A stretch of 64,000 nucleotides of DNA from Streptomyces spongiicola (GTDB taxonomy: Bacteria > Actinomycetota > Actinomycetes > Streptomycetales > Streptomycetaceae). The translations under genes and the position numbers were made by a program. Below are positions 7,935 to 16,097 of this stretch, one piece after another. The notes under the pieces are model-generated. The model did no database searches. It worked only from the letters and a program-made list of their open reading frames with translations, and was not told the origin of the DNA. Each line of letters starts with the position of its first letter. The stretch's first letter is position 1. The DNA lies in assembly GCF_003122365.1 (NCBI RefSeq), contig NZ_CP029254.1, positions 5,295,501 through 5,359,500 of the forward strand, written 5' to 3'.

Positions 7935-8702
7935 ATGACCGAGAGCGCGGCCGCGACCGGAACCGACTGGCGGGCCTGGCAGGACAGCTGGGACCGCCAG
8001 CAGGAGTGGTACATGCCCGACCGCGAGGAGCGGTTCCGGGTGATGCTGGACATGGTCGAGGCCTTCGCCGGCCCCGAGCCGAGGGTCCTGGACCTCGCCT
8101 GCGGCACGGGGAGTATCACGGACAGACTGCTCAAGCGCTTCCCGAAGGCGGAGAGCGTCGGCGTCGACCTCGACCCCGCCCTGCTGACCATCGCCGAGGG
8201 GTACTTCGCCGGGGACCGGCGCGTCACCCTCGTCACCGCCGACCTCGCGGACCCGGACTGGACCGCGGCCCTCCCGTACTCCGAGTACGACGCCGTACTG
8301 ACCGCCACCGCGCTGCACTGGCTGCGCGCCGAGCCCCTCGCCGCCCTCTACGGGCAGCTCGCCGACCTGGTCGCGGACGGGGGCGTCTTCATGAACGCCG
8401 ACCATATGAGGGACGACACCACCCCGCGCGTCAACGCGGCCGAGCGCGCCCACCGGCAGGCCGCCAGGGACCGGGCCAAGGCCGCGGGGGCGCTCGACTG
8501 GGCCGACTGGTGGGCCCTGGCGGCCGCGGACCCCGTCCTGTCCGGTCCCACCGCCCGGCGCTTCGAGATCTACGGAGAGCACGCGGAGGGCGACATTCCG
8601 TCCGTCCGGTGGCACGCCGACACCCTGCGCGCCGGGGGCTTCGCCGAGGCGCGGCCGGTGTGGGCGTCGCCCTCCGACGCGCTGGTGCTCGCGCTGAGGT
8701 GA
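7935..8702 (+). CDS. SAM-dependent class I methyltransferase
   Basis: 255 residues from ATG 7935, with GGAGGAGTGCGG directly before it; an upstream in-frame ATG at 7869 lacks a site. Motif I is VLDLACGTGSITDRLL (SAM glycine loop), followed by an acidic residue at the end of strand 2 (GVDLDPALL) and the motif IV region YDAVLTATALHWL. The HWL and the long C-terminal half match the methyltransferase 12/25 type found in trans-aconitate methyltransferase-like proteins, but the substrate is unknown. It is divergent from the CGNR regulator and followed by a strong terminator. Confidence 0.85.
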   Translation: MTESAAATGTDWRAWQDSWDRQQEWYMPDREERFRVMLDMVEAFAGPEPRVLDLACGTGSITDRLLKRFPKAESVGVDLDPALLTIAEGYFAGDRRVTLVTADLADPDWTAALPYSEYDAVLTATALHWLRAEPLAALYGQLADLVADGGVFMNADHMRDDTTPRVNAAERAHRQAARDRAKAAGALDWADWWALAAADPVLSGPTARRFEIYGEHAEGDIPSVRWHADTLRAGGFAEARPVWASPSDALVLALR

Positions 8703-8716
8703 CCCGGCCCGGACGA

Positions 8717-8764
8717 CCGGAAGCCGGGGGCGGCAGGGCGTGCCCTGCCGCCCCCGGCTTCCGG
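8717..8764. terminator. Bidirectional terminator, perfect 22-bp stem with 4-nt loop
   Basis: Left arm 8717-8738 and right arm 8743-8764 are perfect reverse complements (arms begin CCGGAAGCCGGGGGCGGCAG), loop CGTG. It lies between two convergent genes, the methyltransferase (ends 8702) and the ABC ATPase (ends 8785), and should serve both. Confidence 0.9.
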
Positions 8765-8784
8765 TGCGGCGTTCCACAGGAGCG

Positions 8785-9546
8785 TTACAGCACCTTGGAG
8801 AGGAAGGCCTTGGTGCGGTCGTGCTGGGGGTTGGTCAGCACGTCGCGGGGGTTGCCGGACTCGACGACGACGCCGCCGTCCATGAACACCAGGCTGTCGC
8901 CGACCTCGCGGGCGAAGCCCATCTCGTGGGTGACGACCACCATCGTCATGCCGTCCTCGGCGAGGCCGCGCATGACGTCGAGGACGTCGCCGACGAGTTC
9001 GGGGTCGAGGGCGCTGGTGGGCTCGTCGAAGAGCATCAGCTTGGGCTCCATCGCCAGCGCGCGGGCGATGGCGACGCGCTGCTGCTGCCCGCCGGAGAGC
9101 TGGGAGGGGTAGTTCCCGGCCCGGTCGGACAGTCCGACGCGGTCCAGCAGCTTCAGGGCCCGCTCGCGGGCGACGGCCTTGCTCTCGCCCTTCACCTGCA
9201 CGGGTGCTTCCATGACGTTCTCGACGGCGGTCATGTGGGGGAAGAGGTTGAACCGCTGGAACACCATGCCGATGTCGCGGCGCTTGAGCGCGACCTCGCT
9301 GTCCCTGAGCTCGTAGAGCTTGGCGCCCTTCTGGCGGTAGCCGACGAGTTCGCCGTCCACCCAGAGCCGCCCCGCGTTGATCTTCTCGAGGTGGTTGATG
9401 CAGCGCAGGAAGGTGGACTTGCCCGAGCCCGAGGGCCCGATCAGGCAGAACACCTCGCGGGGGGCGACTTCGAGGTCGATGCCCTTGAGGACTTCGATGT
9501 GGCCGAACGACTTGTGGACGCCTTCGGCCTTGACCATGGCGGTCAT
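8785..9546 (-). CDS. Polar amino-acid ABC transporter ATP-binding protein
   Basis: 253 residues. Walker A is GPSGSGKST, the Q-loop is MVFQRFNLFPHMTAVEN, the ABC signature LSGGQQQR, Walker B LMLFDEPTSALDPE and the switch histidine VVTHEMGFA. This set, with the FQRFNLFPH box, is typical of GlnQ/GluA-class polar amino-acid importers. The start ATG (9546) overlaps the TGA of the permease gene (ATGA), showing coupling. It is the last gene of a three-gene operon (binding protein, permease, ATPase) ending at the terminator at 8717-8764. Confidence 0.95.
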   Translation of the reverse strand: MTAMVKAEGVHKSFGHIEVLKGIDLEVAPREVFCLIGPSGSGKSTFLRCINHLEKINAGRLWVDGELVGYRQKGAKLYELRDSEVALKRRDIGMVFQRFNLFPHMTAVENVMEAPVQVKGESKAVARERALKLLDRVGLSDRAGNYPSQLSGGQQQRVAIARALAMEPKLMLFDEPTSALDPELVGDVLDVMRGLAEDGMTMVVVTHEMGFAREVGDSLVFMDGGVVVESGNPRDVLTNPQHDRTKAFLSKVL

Positions 9547-10487
9547 GCCGCGACTCCCTTCGGGCGGCGCACCGAGAAGACGGTGGCCCTGATCTTCTGC
9601 AGGGGTGTGGGCGGCAGGCTGCGGCTGGAGCCGCGGGCGTAGTAGCGCTCGAGGTAGTACTGGCCGACGCTCAGCACCGAGGTCATGATCAGGTACCAGG
9701 CGGCCGCGAGGAAGAGCATCTCCACCGGGGCGCCGGAGGTCTGGCCGATGTCCTGGGCCTGGCGGAGCAACTCGGAGTACTGGACCACCGACACCAGCGA
9801 GGTGGTCTTCAGCATGTTGATGACCTCGTTGCCCGTCGGGGGCACGATGACGCGCATGGCCTGGGGGATCACCACGCGCCGCAGGGTCTTGGTGTGGCTC
9901 ATGCCCAGCGCGTGCGAGGCCTCGGTCTGCCCTTCGTCGACCGCGAGCAGGCCGGCGCGGCAGATCTCGGCCATGTAGGCGGCCTCGTTCAGCCCCAGGC
10001 CGAGCAGCGCGGTCAGGAACGGGGTCATGAAGTCGGACCACTCGTCCTTGTAGAACGGCCCGAGGTTGATGAACTCGAAGACCAGGCCCAGGTTGAACCA
10101 GACGATGAGCTGGACCAGGACCGGGGTGCCGCGGAAGAACCAGATGTAGAACCAGGCGATCGACGAGGTCACCGGGTTCTTCGACAGGCGCATCACCGCC
10201 AGCAGGATGCCGCCGACGATGCCGATGGCCATCGACAGGGCGGTCAGCAGCAGGGTGTTCCCGACGCCTTCGATGATGCGCGAGTCGAAGAAGTTCTGCG
10301 GGATCGCACCCCAGTTGATCTTGCCCTGGGAGAAGGCGACGACGATCGCCGCGAGCAGCGCGATCGCCACGACGGCGGCGACGTACCGGCCGAAGTGCCG
10401 CACCGGGATGGCCTTGATGGCCTCCGGTCCGGCCTCCGGCGTCGGCGGAGTGTCCTCCGGACCCGTCTTGTCGATATCGACAGTCAC
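9543..10487 (-). CDS. Polar amino-acid ABC transporter permease
   Basis: 314 residues from GTG 10487. A cytoplasmic N-terminal tail of about 30 residues precedes the first helix (AAVVAIALLAAIVVAF). Several more membrane helices follow, for example LLLTALSMAIGIVGGIL. The family loop that contacts the ATPase is EASHALGMSHTKTLRRVVIPQ (EAA motif), the HisMQ signature. The single permease gene with one binding protein implies a homodimeric channel. The ribosome binding site GGAAAGG is about 6 bases upstream. It overlaps the ATPase gene by 4 bases. Confidence 0.94.
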   Translation of the reverse strand: MTVDIDKTGPEDTPPTPEAGPEAIKAIPVRHFGRYVAAVVAIALLAAIVVAFSQGKINWGAIPQNFFDSRIIEGVGNTLLLTALSMAIGIVGGILLAVMRLSKNPVTSSIAWFYIWFFRGTPVLVQLIVWFNLGLVFEFINLGPFYKDEWSDFMTPFLTALLGLGLNEAAYMAEICRAGLLAVDEGQTEASHALGMSHTKTLRRVVIPQAMRVIVPPTGNEVINMLKTTSLVSVVQYSELLRQAQDIGQTSGAPVEMLFLAAAWYLIMTSVLSVGQYYLERYYARGSSRSLPPTPLQKIRATVFSVRRPKGVAA

Positions 10488-10535
10488 GTGGAGCCTTTCC
10501 GTGCTTCAGTGCCGAGGTCTGGGTCCCGATCCGGG

Positions 10536-11507
10536 TCAGGAACCGCCGTTGATCTTCGCCTCGGTCACCGCACCGGCCTGGACGCCCCACTTGGCGATGA
10601 TCTTCTCGTACTCGCCGTTCTCGATGATGGCGGCCAGCGCGGCCTGGAGCGCGTCACGCAGCTCGGTGTTGCTCTTGGCCACCGCGATGCCGTACGGGGC
10701 CGCCTCGACCTGCTCGCCCACGAGCTGGAAGTCGTTGCCGCCGCCGGAGGTCTTCACGGCGTAGGCGGCGACCGGGAAGTCGGAGGAACCGGCGTCCGCT
10801 CCGCCGGCCCGCAGACGGGTCTGGGCCTGCTGGTCGTTGTCGAAGGGCTCGATCGCGATCTTGCCCTTGTCGTCCTTCAGGCACTTGGCGTTCTCGGCCT
10901 TGGCGAGGTCCTCGGACACCGTGCCGCGCTGCACGACGATCTTCTTGCCGCACAGGTCGGACCAGGTCTTGATGCCCTGGTCGTCGCCCTTCTTGGTGTA
11001 GATCGAGACGCCGGCGGTGAAGTAGTCGACGAAGTCGACTCCCTCGCCGACCTTCTTGCCGGTCTCGGAGTCCACGCCGTCCTGGCGGGCCTTGGTGTCG
11101 GTCATGGCCGACATGGCGACGTCGTACCGCTTGGAGCGCAGGCCGGTGATCAGGGTGTCGAAGGTGCCGTTCTCGAACTCGAACTTCACGCCGAGCTGCT
11201 TGCCCAGGGCGTCCGCGATGTCCGGGTCGATGCCGACGACCTTGCCGGAGTCGTCCTTGAACTCGACGGGCGGGTAGGCGATGTCCGAGCCGACCTTGAT
11301 GACGCCCTTGTCGCGGACCGACTGCGGCAGCTTGTCCGCCAGCGGGGCGGCGGAGGCGTCCGCGGAGTCCTTCTCCTTGGTGCCCGATCCGGAAGTCGTC
11401 TGGTCACCGCAGGAGGTGAGCAGCAGGGCACCGGCGACCGCGATCGCGCTCACCGCGGCGATCCTGGACTTGGCGGCGGTCGAGCGGCGGGTGGTGCTTG
11501 CGGTCAT
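10536..11507 (-). CDS. Amino-acid ABC transporter substrate-binding lipoprotein
   Basis: 323 residues from ATG 11507, with GGAGGA about 8 bases upstream; the longer frame reaching 11588 has no site. The signal peptide is lipobox type (AVAGALLLTSC), so the mature protein is anchored at the outer face of the membrane. The bilobed type II fold (SBP_bac_3) shows in VIKVGSDIAYPPVEFKD, DPDIADALGKQLGVKFEF and LITGLRSKRYDVAMSAMTDT, typical for Glu/Gln/basic amino-acid binders. The ligand cannot be fixed from sequence. It is the first gene of the operon; the permease begins 49 bases downstream. Confidence 0.95.
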   Translation of the reverse strand: MTASTTRRSTAAKSRIAAVSAIAVAGALLLTSCGDQTTSGSGTKEKDSADASAAPLADKLPQSVRDKGVIKVGSDIAYPPVEFKDDSGKVVGIDPDIADALGKQLGVKFEFENGTFDTLITGLRSKRYDVAMSAMTDTKARQDGVDSETGKKVGEGVDFVDYFTAGVSIYTKKGDDQGIKTWSDLCGKKIVVQRGTVSEDLAKAENAKCLKDDKGKIAIEPFDNDQQAQTRLRAGGADAGSSDFPVAAYAVKTSGGGNDFQLVGEQVEAAPYGIAVAKSNTELRDALQAALAAIIENGEYEKIIAKWGVQAGAVTEAKINGGS

Positions 11508-11602
11508 GATCGTGGTCCTCCGGCAGGTGTGGGGTTGCCAGGCATCGCGCACTCGTCTTCGAGTGTCGACCTTGTGTGTTTCCGGCATCTTGCCATTCGG
11601 AC

Positions 11603-11631
11603 TAGCCCATTCAGTGGGCTACGCATGTCAA
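11603..11631 (-). promoter_or_regulatory. Candidate promoter/operator of the amino-acid ABC operon
   Basis: On the minus strand TTGACA (11631-11626) is a good -35. Directly downstream lies a 7-bp inverted repeat TAGCCCA-N5-TGGGCTA (11621-11603) that occupies the spacer and reaches the expected -10 position (GGCTAG). An inverted repeat inside a promoter is typical of a repressor site. No regulator gene is adjacent. Confidence 0.45.
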
Positions 11632-12060
11632 AATCGGATAACGGGTGATCCCCGAAGCGCTACGGGCCGGTACGCCAGGGCCCTGTCGGCCGCATCATCT
11701 GCGGCCCTTCCTTCTTTCGGCCGGAAGATCTTCGGATCGTCTCGGGATGTGGACGGCATTAATCATGCTGTTCACCAGGTGTTCCTACCTTGTCAGCATA
11801 TGTCGCCACAAGTCGGATACCTGGGCGGTCACGGGCGGGCCGATGGGCTCGTCTCCGGTGCCGTCCGTCCGGTAAGAAGGATCCTTACACCCCTCATCCG
11901 GGGCTCAGGGCGCGTTGTGCGGCGCGCCCGCGCGTACGTACCTCCCCCTGTCGCGGCGGGCCGACCGCCGGCGACGGGGAACGAACGCGGTGCCCGCCCA
12001 CCCCTCCTCAACCAGGAGCGGCCACCCTCAACTGATGAAGACTTAAGGGGTCAAACGAAC
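11632..12060. other. Divergent regulatory spacer before malic enzyme
   Basis: No gene is visible. The stretch has lower GC than its surroundings and a small inverted repeat GTAAG-N7-CTTAC at 11872-11888. The sequence just before the malic enzyme start (AAGGGG at about 12046) is the only candidate ribosome binding site. Confidence 0.4.
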
Positions 12061-13281
12061 ATGGCAGCGGAGATCGTCAATCCCGGCAGCGTCGGCGGGA
12101 CGGAGAGCGCACCCGGGGAATCCGGGGAACCCTTCGATCCGGCCTTCGCGCTGCACCGCGGCGGCAAGATGGCCGTCCAGGCCACGGTGCCCGTCCGGAA
12201 CAAGGACGACCTGTCCCTCGCGTACACACCCGGTGTCGCCAAGGTGTGCACCGCGATCGCCGAGAAGCCCGAGCTCGTCCACGACTACACCTGGAAGTCG
12301 CAGGTGGTCGCGGTCGTGACCGACGGCACCGCGGTTCTCGGACTCGGAGACATCGGACCGGAGGCCTCGCTCCCCGTGATGGAGGGCAAGGCGATCCTTT
12401 TCAAGCAGTTCGGCGGCGTGGACGCCGTTCCGATCGCCCTCGCGACCACGGACGCCGACGAGATCGTGGACACGGTCGTGCGGCTCGCCCCGTCCTTCGG
12501 CGGAGTGAACCTGGAGGACATCTCGGCGCCCCGGTGCTTCGAGATCGAGCGCAAGCTCCAGGAGCGGCTCGACATCCCGGTGTTCCACGACGACCAGCAC
12601 GGTACGGCCGTGGTCACCCTCGCCGCCCTGCGCAACGCGGCCAGGCTGACCGGCCGGGGCCTGGGCGACCTGCGCGCCGTGATCTCGGGCGCGGGCGCGG
12701 CCGGTGTCGCCATCGCCAAGTTCCTCCTCGAGGCGGGGCTCGGCGACGTGGCGGTGGCCGACCGCAAGGGCATCGTCAGCCGTGACCGCGACGACCTGAC
12801 CTCGGTCAAGCGGGAACTCGCGGAGATCACCAACCGGGCCGGACTCAGCGGCTCGCTGGAGACGGCGCTGGCCGGCGCGGACGTCTTCATCGGCGTCTCG
12901 GGCGGTACGGTGCCGGAGCCCGCGGTCGCCTCGATGGCGCCGGGAGCCTTCGTCTTCGCGATGGCCAACCCGAACCCCGAGGTGCACCCGGACGTGGCGC
13001 ACAAGTACGCCTCGGTCGTGGCCACCGGCCGCAGCGACTACCCCAACCAGATCAACAACGTGCTCGCGTTCCCCGGCATCTTCGCGGGCGCGCTGCAGGT
13101 GCGGGCCTCCCGGATCACCGAGGGCATGAAGATCGCGGCGGCGAACGCGCTGGCCGACGTGGTGGGCGACGCGCTCGCCCCGGACTACGTCATCCCGTCG
13201 CCGTTCGACGAGCGGGTCGCCCCGGCGGTCACCGCGGCGGTGGCGGCTGCGGCGCGGGCGGAGGGCGTGGCCCGGCGCTGA
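12061..13281 (+). CDS. NAD(P)-dependent malic enzyme (malate oxidative decarboxylase)
   Basis: 406 residues, the short bacterial class without the PTA domain. It converts malate to pyruvate and CO2 while reducing NAD(P). The N-terminal malic domain contains LSLAYTPGVAKVC (catalytic tyrosine region) and the metal/substrate boxes LEDISAPRCFEIE and VFHDDQHGTAVV. The C-terminal Rossmann domain has SGAGAAGVAIAKFLLEAG and VFIGVSGGTVPE, and FAMANPNPEV is conserved. Which cofactor is preferred cannot be judged safely. The ATG at 12061 is the first residue of normal family alignment; AAGGGG lies about 9-14 bases upstream. A strong hairpin follows the gene. Confidence 0.94.
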   Translation: MAAEIVNPGSVGGTESAPGESGEPFDPAFALHRGGKMAVQATVPVRNKDDLSLAYTPGVAKVCTAIAEKPELVHDYTWKSQVVAVVTDGTAVLGLGDIGPEASLPVMEGKAILFKQFGGVDAVPIALATTDADEIVDTVVRLAPSFGGVNLEDISAPRCFEIERKLQERLDIPVFHDDQHGTAVVTLAALRNAARLTGRGLGDLRAVISGAGAAGVAIAKFLLEAGLGDVAVADRKGIVSRDRDDLTSVKRELAEITNRAGLSGSLETALAGADVFIGVSGGTVPEPAVASMAPGAFVFAMANPNPEVHPDVAHKYASVVATGRSDYPNQINNVLAFPGIFAGALQVRASRITEGMKIAAANALADVVGDALAPDYVIPSPFDERVAPAVTAAVAAAARAEGVARR

Positions 13282-13327
13282 CGCCGTTCGCCGCCGGGGC
13301 CCGGACCCAGGCCCTCGAACCCCTCCT

Positions 13328-13364
13328 CGCGGCCCCGGACGCGCGCGACGCGTCCGGGGCCGCG
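13328..13364 (+). terminator. Terminator after malic enzyme, perfect 16-bp stem
   Basis: Arms 13328-13343 (CGCGGCCCCGGACGCG) and 13349-13364 are perfect complements with a 5-base loop, 46 bases after the malic enzyme stop. There is no T-tract, as usual in this GC range. Confidence 0.8.
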
Positions 13365-13366
13365 CT

Positions 13367-13562
13367 GTGCCTGCGGGGTGCCCGCGCTGTGCCCGCGGGG
13401 TGTCTTTGGCGTGCCTGCGCTGTGGCAGCTCCGTGCCTGCGGCGTGTCTGTGGCGTGCCTGCGCTGTGGCAGCTCCGTGCCTGCGGTGTGCCCGTTCCGT
13501 GCCTGTGGCGTGTCTGTGCCGTGTCTGCGGCGTCTGCGGCGTGCACGCGCTGTGCCCGCTCC
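13367..13562. repeat. About 18 tandem copies of an 11-bp unit (consensus GTGCCTGCGGC)
   Basis: Starting at 13367, almost every eleventh base begins a new GTG: GTGCCTGCGGG, GTGCCCGCGCT, GTGTCTTTGGC, GTGGCAGCTCC and so on, with one 9-base unit at 13532. Units 5-7 and 9-11 are near-identical triplets, so higher-order 44-bp duplication also occurred. Because 11 is not a multiple of 3, all three plus frames stay open; the array is not coding. Confidence 0.85.
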
Positions 13563-13671
13563 GGGGGCGCGGCGCGTCCGCTCTGTGCCCGCCGCGCGCC
13601 GGTGGGGCGGGCCCCGCCGGCCTCCCACCGGACCGGGAGCCGTCCCGGAGACGAAGGGCCGCTCCCGGTCC

Positions 13672-13751
13672 GGACGAGGGCCCAGGGACGGTCCAAGGAC
13701 GGTCCGGACGAGGGCCCAGGGACGGTCCGGACGAGGGCCCAGGGACGGTCC
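13672..13751. repeat. Three copies of a 23-bp direct repeat
   Basis: Perfect 23-bp copies at 13672-13694, 13706-13728 and 13729-13751 (core GGACGAGGGCCCAGGGACGG). Copies 1 and 2 are separated by an 11-base partial copy. They lie immediately upstream of the leaderless promoter of the oxidoreductase gene. Confidence 0.9.
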
Positions 13752-13822
13752 GGAGGACGGTTCAGGGACGCAGGGACGCGTGTCACACCGGAGCGTGGTT
13801 CCGCCCGCGCACCGGCCCGCCC

Positions 13823-13828
13823 TACGCT
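13823..13828 (+). promoter_or_regulatory. -10 element of a leaderless promoter (TACGCT)
   Basis: TACGCT ends 7 bases before the ATG at 13836 and there is no Shine-Dalgarno sequence, consistent with a leaderless mRNA for the oxidoreductase. Confidence 0.55.
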
Positions 13829-13835
13829 CACGGTC

Positions 13836-14801
13836 ATGTTCGCCGCATACGCCGCCCGCATCGACCGCGACCAGCCGCTCAACGGACTGGAGCTGGGTGA
13901 CCGCCCGGCCCCCGGGGACCGTCCCGGCTGGACCACCATCAACGTCAGGGCCGCCTCCCTCAACCACCACGACCTGTGGTCGCTGAGGGGAGTCGGGCTC
14001 CCCGAGGACAGGCTGCCGATGATCCTCGGCTGCGACGCCGCCGGTGTCGACGCGGACGGGAACGAGGTGGTGCTGCACTCGGTCATCGGCCAGAGCGGCC
14101 ACGGGGTCGGTCCGGACGAGCCGCGCTCCATCCTCACCGAGAGGTACCAGGGCACGTTCGCCGAGCAGGTCGCCGTCCCGACCTGGAACGTCCTGCCCAA
14201 GCCGAAGGAACTCTCCTTCGAGGAGGCCGCGTGCCTGCCGACCGCCTGGCTCACCGCCTACCGCATGATCTTCACCAACGCCGGTGTCCGGCCGGGCGAC
14301 TCGCTGCTCGTCCAAGGCGCCGGCGGCGGAGTCGCCACCGCCGCGATCGTCCTCGGCAAGGCGGCCGGTCTCCGCGTCTTCGCCACCAGCCGCGACGAGG
14401 CCAAGCGCAAGCGCGCCGTGGACCTGGGCGCGGTCGACGCGTTCGAACCGGGTGCCCGGCTGCCGCAGCGTGTCGACGCGGTCATCGAGACGGTGGGCGC
14501 CGCCACCTGGTCGCACTCGGTCAAGTCGCTGCGCCCCGGGGGCACCGTGGTCATCTCCGGTGCGACGAGCGGCGACCGGCCCTCGCACGCCGAACTGACC
14601 AGGATCTTCTTCCTGGAACTCAAGGTCGTCGGCTCCACCATGGGCACCCGGGACGAACTGGAGGACCTGCTCTCCTTCTGCGCCGCGACCGGTGTGCGGC
14701 CGGTGATCGACGAGGTCCTGCCGCTGGACCGGGCGCGGGAGGGCTTCGAGAGGATGGCCTCGGGCGGGCTCTTCGGCAAGATCGTGCTGACCGGCTCCTG
14801 A
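13836..14801 (+). CDS. Zinc-type alcohol dehydrogenase-like / quinone oxidoreductase (MDR superfamily)
   Basis: 321 residues. The N-terminal GroES-like domain contains VRAASLNHHDLWSLRG and LPMILGCDAAGV, the usual MDR substrate-side signature. The NAD(P) Rossmann domain shows LLVQGAGGGVATAAIVLGKAAGLRVFAT. The catalytic-zinc ligands of true alcohol dehydrogenases (Cys-Gly-His box GHE) are not present, so a zinc-independent reductase of the QOR type is more likely. The start ATG is set by a leaderless -10 element. It is convergent with the PadR gene. Confidence 0.88.
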   Translation: MFAAYAARIDRDQPLNGLELGDRPAPGDRPGWTTINVRAASLNHHDLWSLRGVGLPEDRLPMILGCDAAGVDADGNEVVLHSVIGQSGHGVGPDEPRSILTERYQGTFAEQVAVPTWNVLPKPKELSFEEAACLPTAWLTAYRMIFTNAGVRPGDSLLVQGAGGGVATAAIVLGKAAGLRVFATSRDEAKRKRAVDLGAVDAFEPGARLPQRVDAVIETVGAATWSHSVKSLRPGGTVVISGATSGDRPSHAELTRIFFLELKVVGSTMGTRDELEDLLSFCAATGVRPVIDEVLPLDRAREGFERMASGGLFGKIVLTGS

Positions 14802-14902
14802 GCCCGAGGATCCGCCGAATCCGCCGAATCCGCCGACGGGGCTCCGGCACGGCCGTCGCGGCACCGTGCCGGAGATCCCGTCCGCGCCACCCGTCCGCCG
14901 TA

Positions 14903-14958
14903 CCCGTCCACCCGCTCCACCCGCTCCACCCGCTCCACCTTCCGGGCGGGTGGACGGG
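14903..14958. terminator. Probable bidirectional terminator between convergent genes
   Basis: Perfect 12-bp arms CCCGTCCACCCG (14903-14914) and CGGGTGGACGGG (14947-14958) flank a 32-base loop made of repeated CTCCACCCG units. It sits between the oxidoreductase (ends 14801) and the PadR gene (ends 15155). Confidence 0.5.
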
Positions 14959-15060
14959 CGCCCGGTCGGTCGCGGCGGGTCCGGACGGCCCACCACGCCG
15001 CCCGCACGGGAGCGCGACACAGGCCGGAAGGAACGCCGGATCGGGATCGGTGCAACCGCC

Positions 15061-15138
15061 CCCACGGGAACCCGGGAACGCGGGGACCCGGGAACGGGTG
15101 GACCCGCCCCACGGGAACCCGGGAACGGGTGGACCCGC
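15061..15138. repeat. Direct repeats of CCCACGGGAACCCGGGAACG
   Basis: The 20-mer occurs perfectly at 15061-15080 and 15108-15127, and each is followed by versions of GGGTGGACCCGC. It lies just downstream of the PadR gene stop; no function is evident. Confidence 0.75.
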
Positions 15139-15154
15139 AGGCGCGGCGGGGCGC

Positions 15155-16096
15155 TCAGCCGCCCACGCGCAGCAGCGCCGAGATGTGCGCGGCCGCCGTC
15201 GACAGATGGCGGCGGGCCTCGGCGAGCTGCGCCGAGGTCACCCCGTGGTCGCGGGCCGCGTCCCGGATGTCGTCCCGGAAGCGGTCCAGAAGCCGCTCGA
15301 GGTCGCGCGCCGGGTCACCGGACTCCGCCGTGTTCTTCGCCCACCGGGGCTCCTCGCCCGCCGGGCCGGGCTTGGCCTGCTGCCGCTGACCCGCCGCGCC
15401 CCGTGAGGCCAGTCCCCCCAGTTGCGCGGTGAGTTCGGAGAGCCCCTCCCGTACGCCCGCCGGCCAGTCGCCACGGGCGAAGTGCCCCTGGACCTGGTCC
15501 TGGACCTGGCGGGCGATCCGCTGGACCTCGTCCCGCGCCCGGTCCTGAGCCTCCCTGGCCTGGCGGCGCGCGGTCTGAGCCTCCTCACGGGCCCGGCGGG
15601 ACTCGTCCTTGGCCCGGCGCGCCTGCTCCTTCCACTCCTGCTTCGCGCGGCGCATCTCCTCCTTCGTCGCCTGCCAGGCGTCGTCGGCGGCGTCCGGGCC
15701 GGTGGCGCTACGGCTCTCCGTCGCCGCGGCGCGCATCTCGCTGCGCAGCTTGCCGGCGGCGCCGCGCACGTCGTCGCGGATCTCCGCGGCCAGTTCCGAG
15801 ACGGACTCGCGGATCTCGAGTTCGAGGTCGGCCAGCTCCCCGCCGCGGCCGGCGAGTTCCTCACGGCCGGCGTCGGTGATGGAGTACACCTTGCGGCCGC
15901 CCTCGGTGGCGTGGGTGACCAGTCCCTCGGCCTCCAGCTTGGCCAGGCGGGGGTAGACGGTGCCGGCGGAGGGCGCGTAGAGCCCCTGGAAGCGCTCCTC
16001 CAGCAGGCGGATGACCTCGTACCCGTGGCGCGGCGCCTCGTCGAGGAGCTTCAGCAGGTACAGGCGCAGCCGGCCATGGGCGAATACGGGGGGCAT
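15155..16096 (-). CDS. PadR-family transcriptional regulator with long coiled-coil tail
   Basis: 313 residues. The winged helix is at residues 1-85 (HGRLRLYLLKLLDEAPRHGY, then APSAGTVYPRLAKLEAEGLV), the PadR signature. An unusually long, highly charged region follows (about residues 140-205, repeated ARREAQxA-type heptads such as RAKDESRRAREEAQTARRQA), predicted to be coiled coil. Ordinary PadR proteins are ~110-180 residues. ATG 16096 has GAAAGGTG upstream and starts 1 base after the stop of the DUF4097 gene, so the two form an operon. The operator at 16980-17011 is probably autoregulatory. Confidence 0.9.
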   Translation of the reverse strand: MPPVFAHGRLRLYLLKLLDEAPRHGYEVIRLLEERFQGLYAPSAGTVYPRLAKLEAEGLVTHATEGGRKVYSITDAGREELAGRGGELADLELEIRESVSELAAEIRDDVRGAAGKLRSEMRAAATESRSATGPDAADDAWQATKEEMRRAKQEWKEQARRAKDESRRAREEAQTARRQAREAQDRARDEVQRIARQVQDQVQGHFARGDWPAGVREGLSELTAQLGGLASRGAAGQRQQAKPGPAGEEPRWAKNTAESGDPARDLERLLDRFRDDIRDAARDHGVTSAQLAEARRHLSTAAAHISALLRVGG

Positions 16097-16097
16097 G

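Noticed and set aside
8785..10590. Apparent fusion of ABC ATPase with a long N-terminal region
   Set aside because: The first half is an out-of-frame reading of the permease gene; the real ATPase starts at 9546 with an ATGA overlap.
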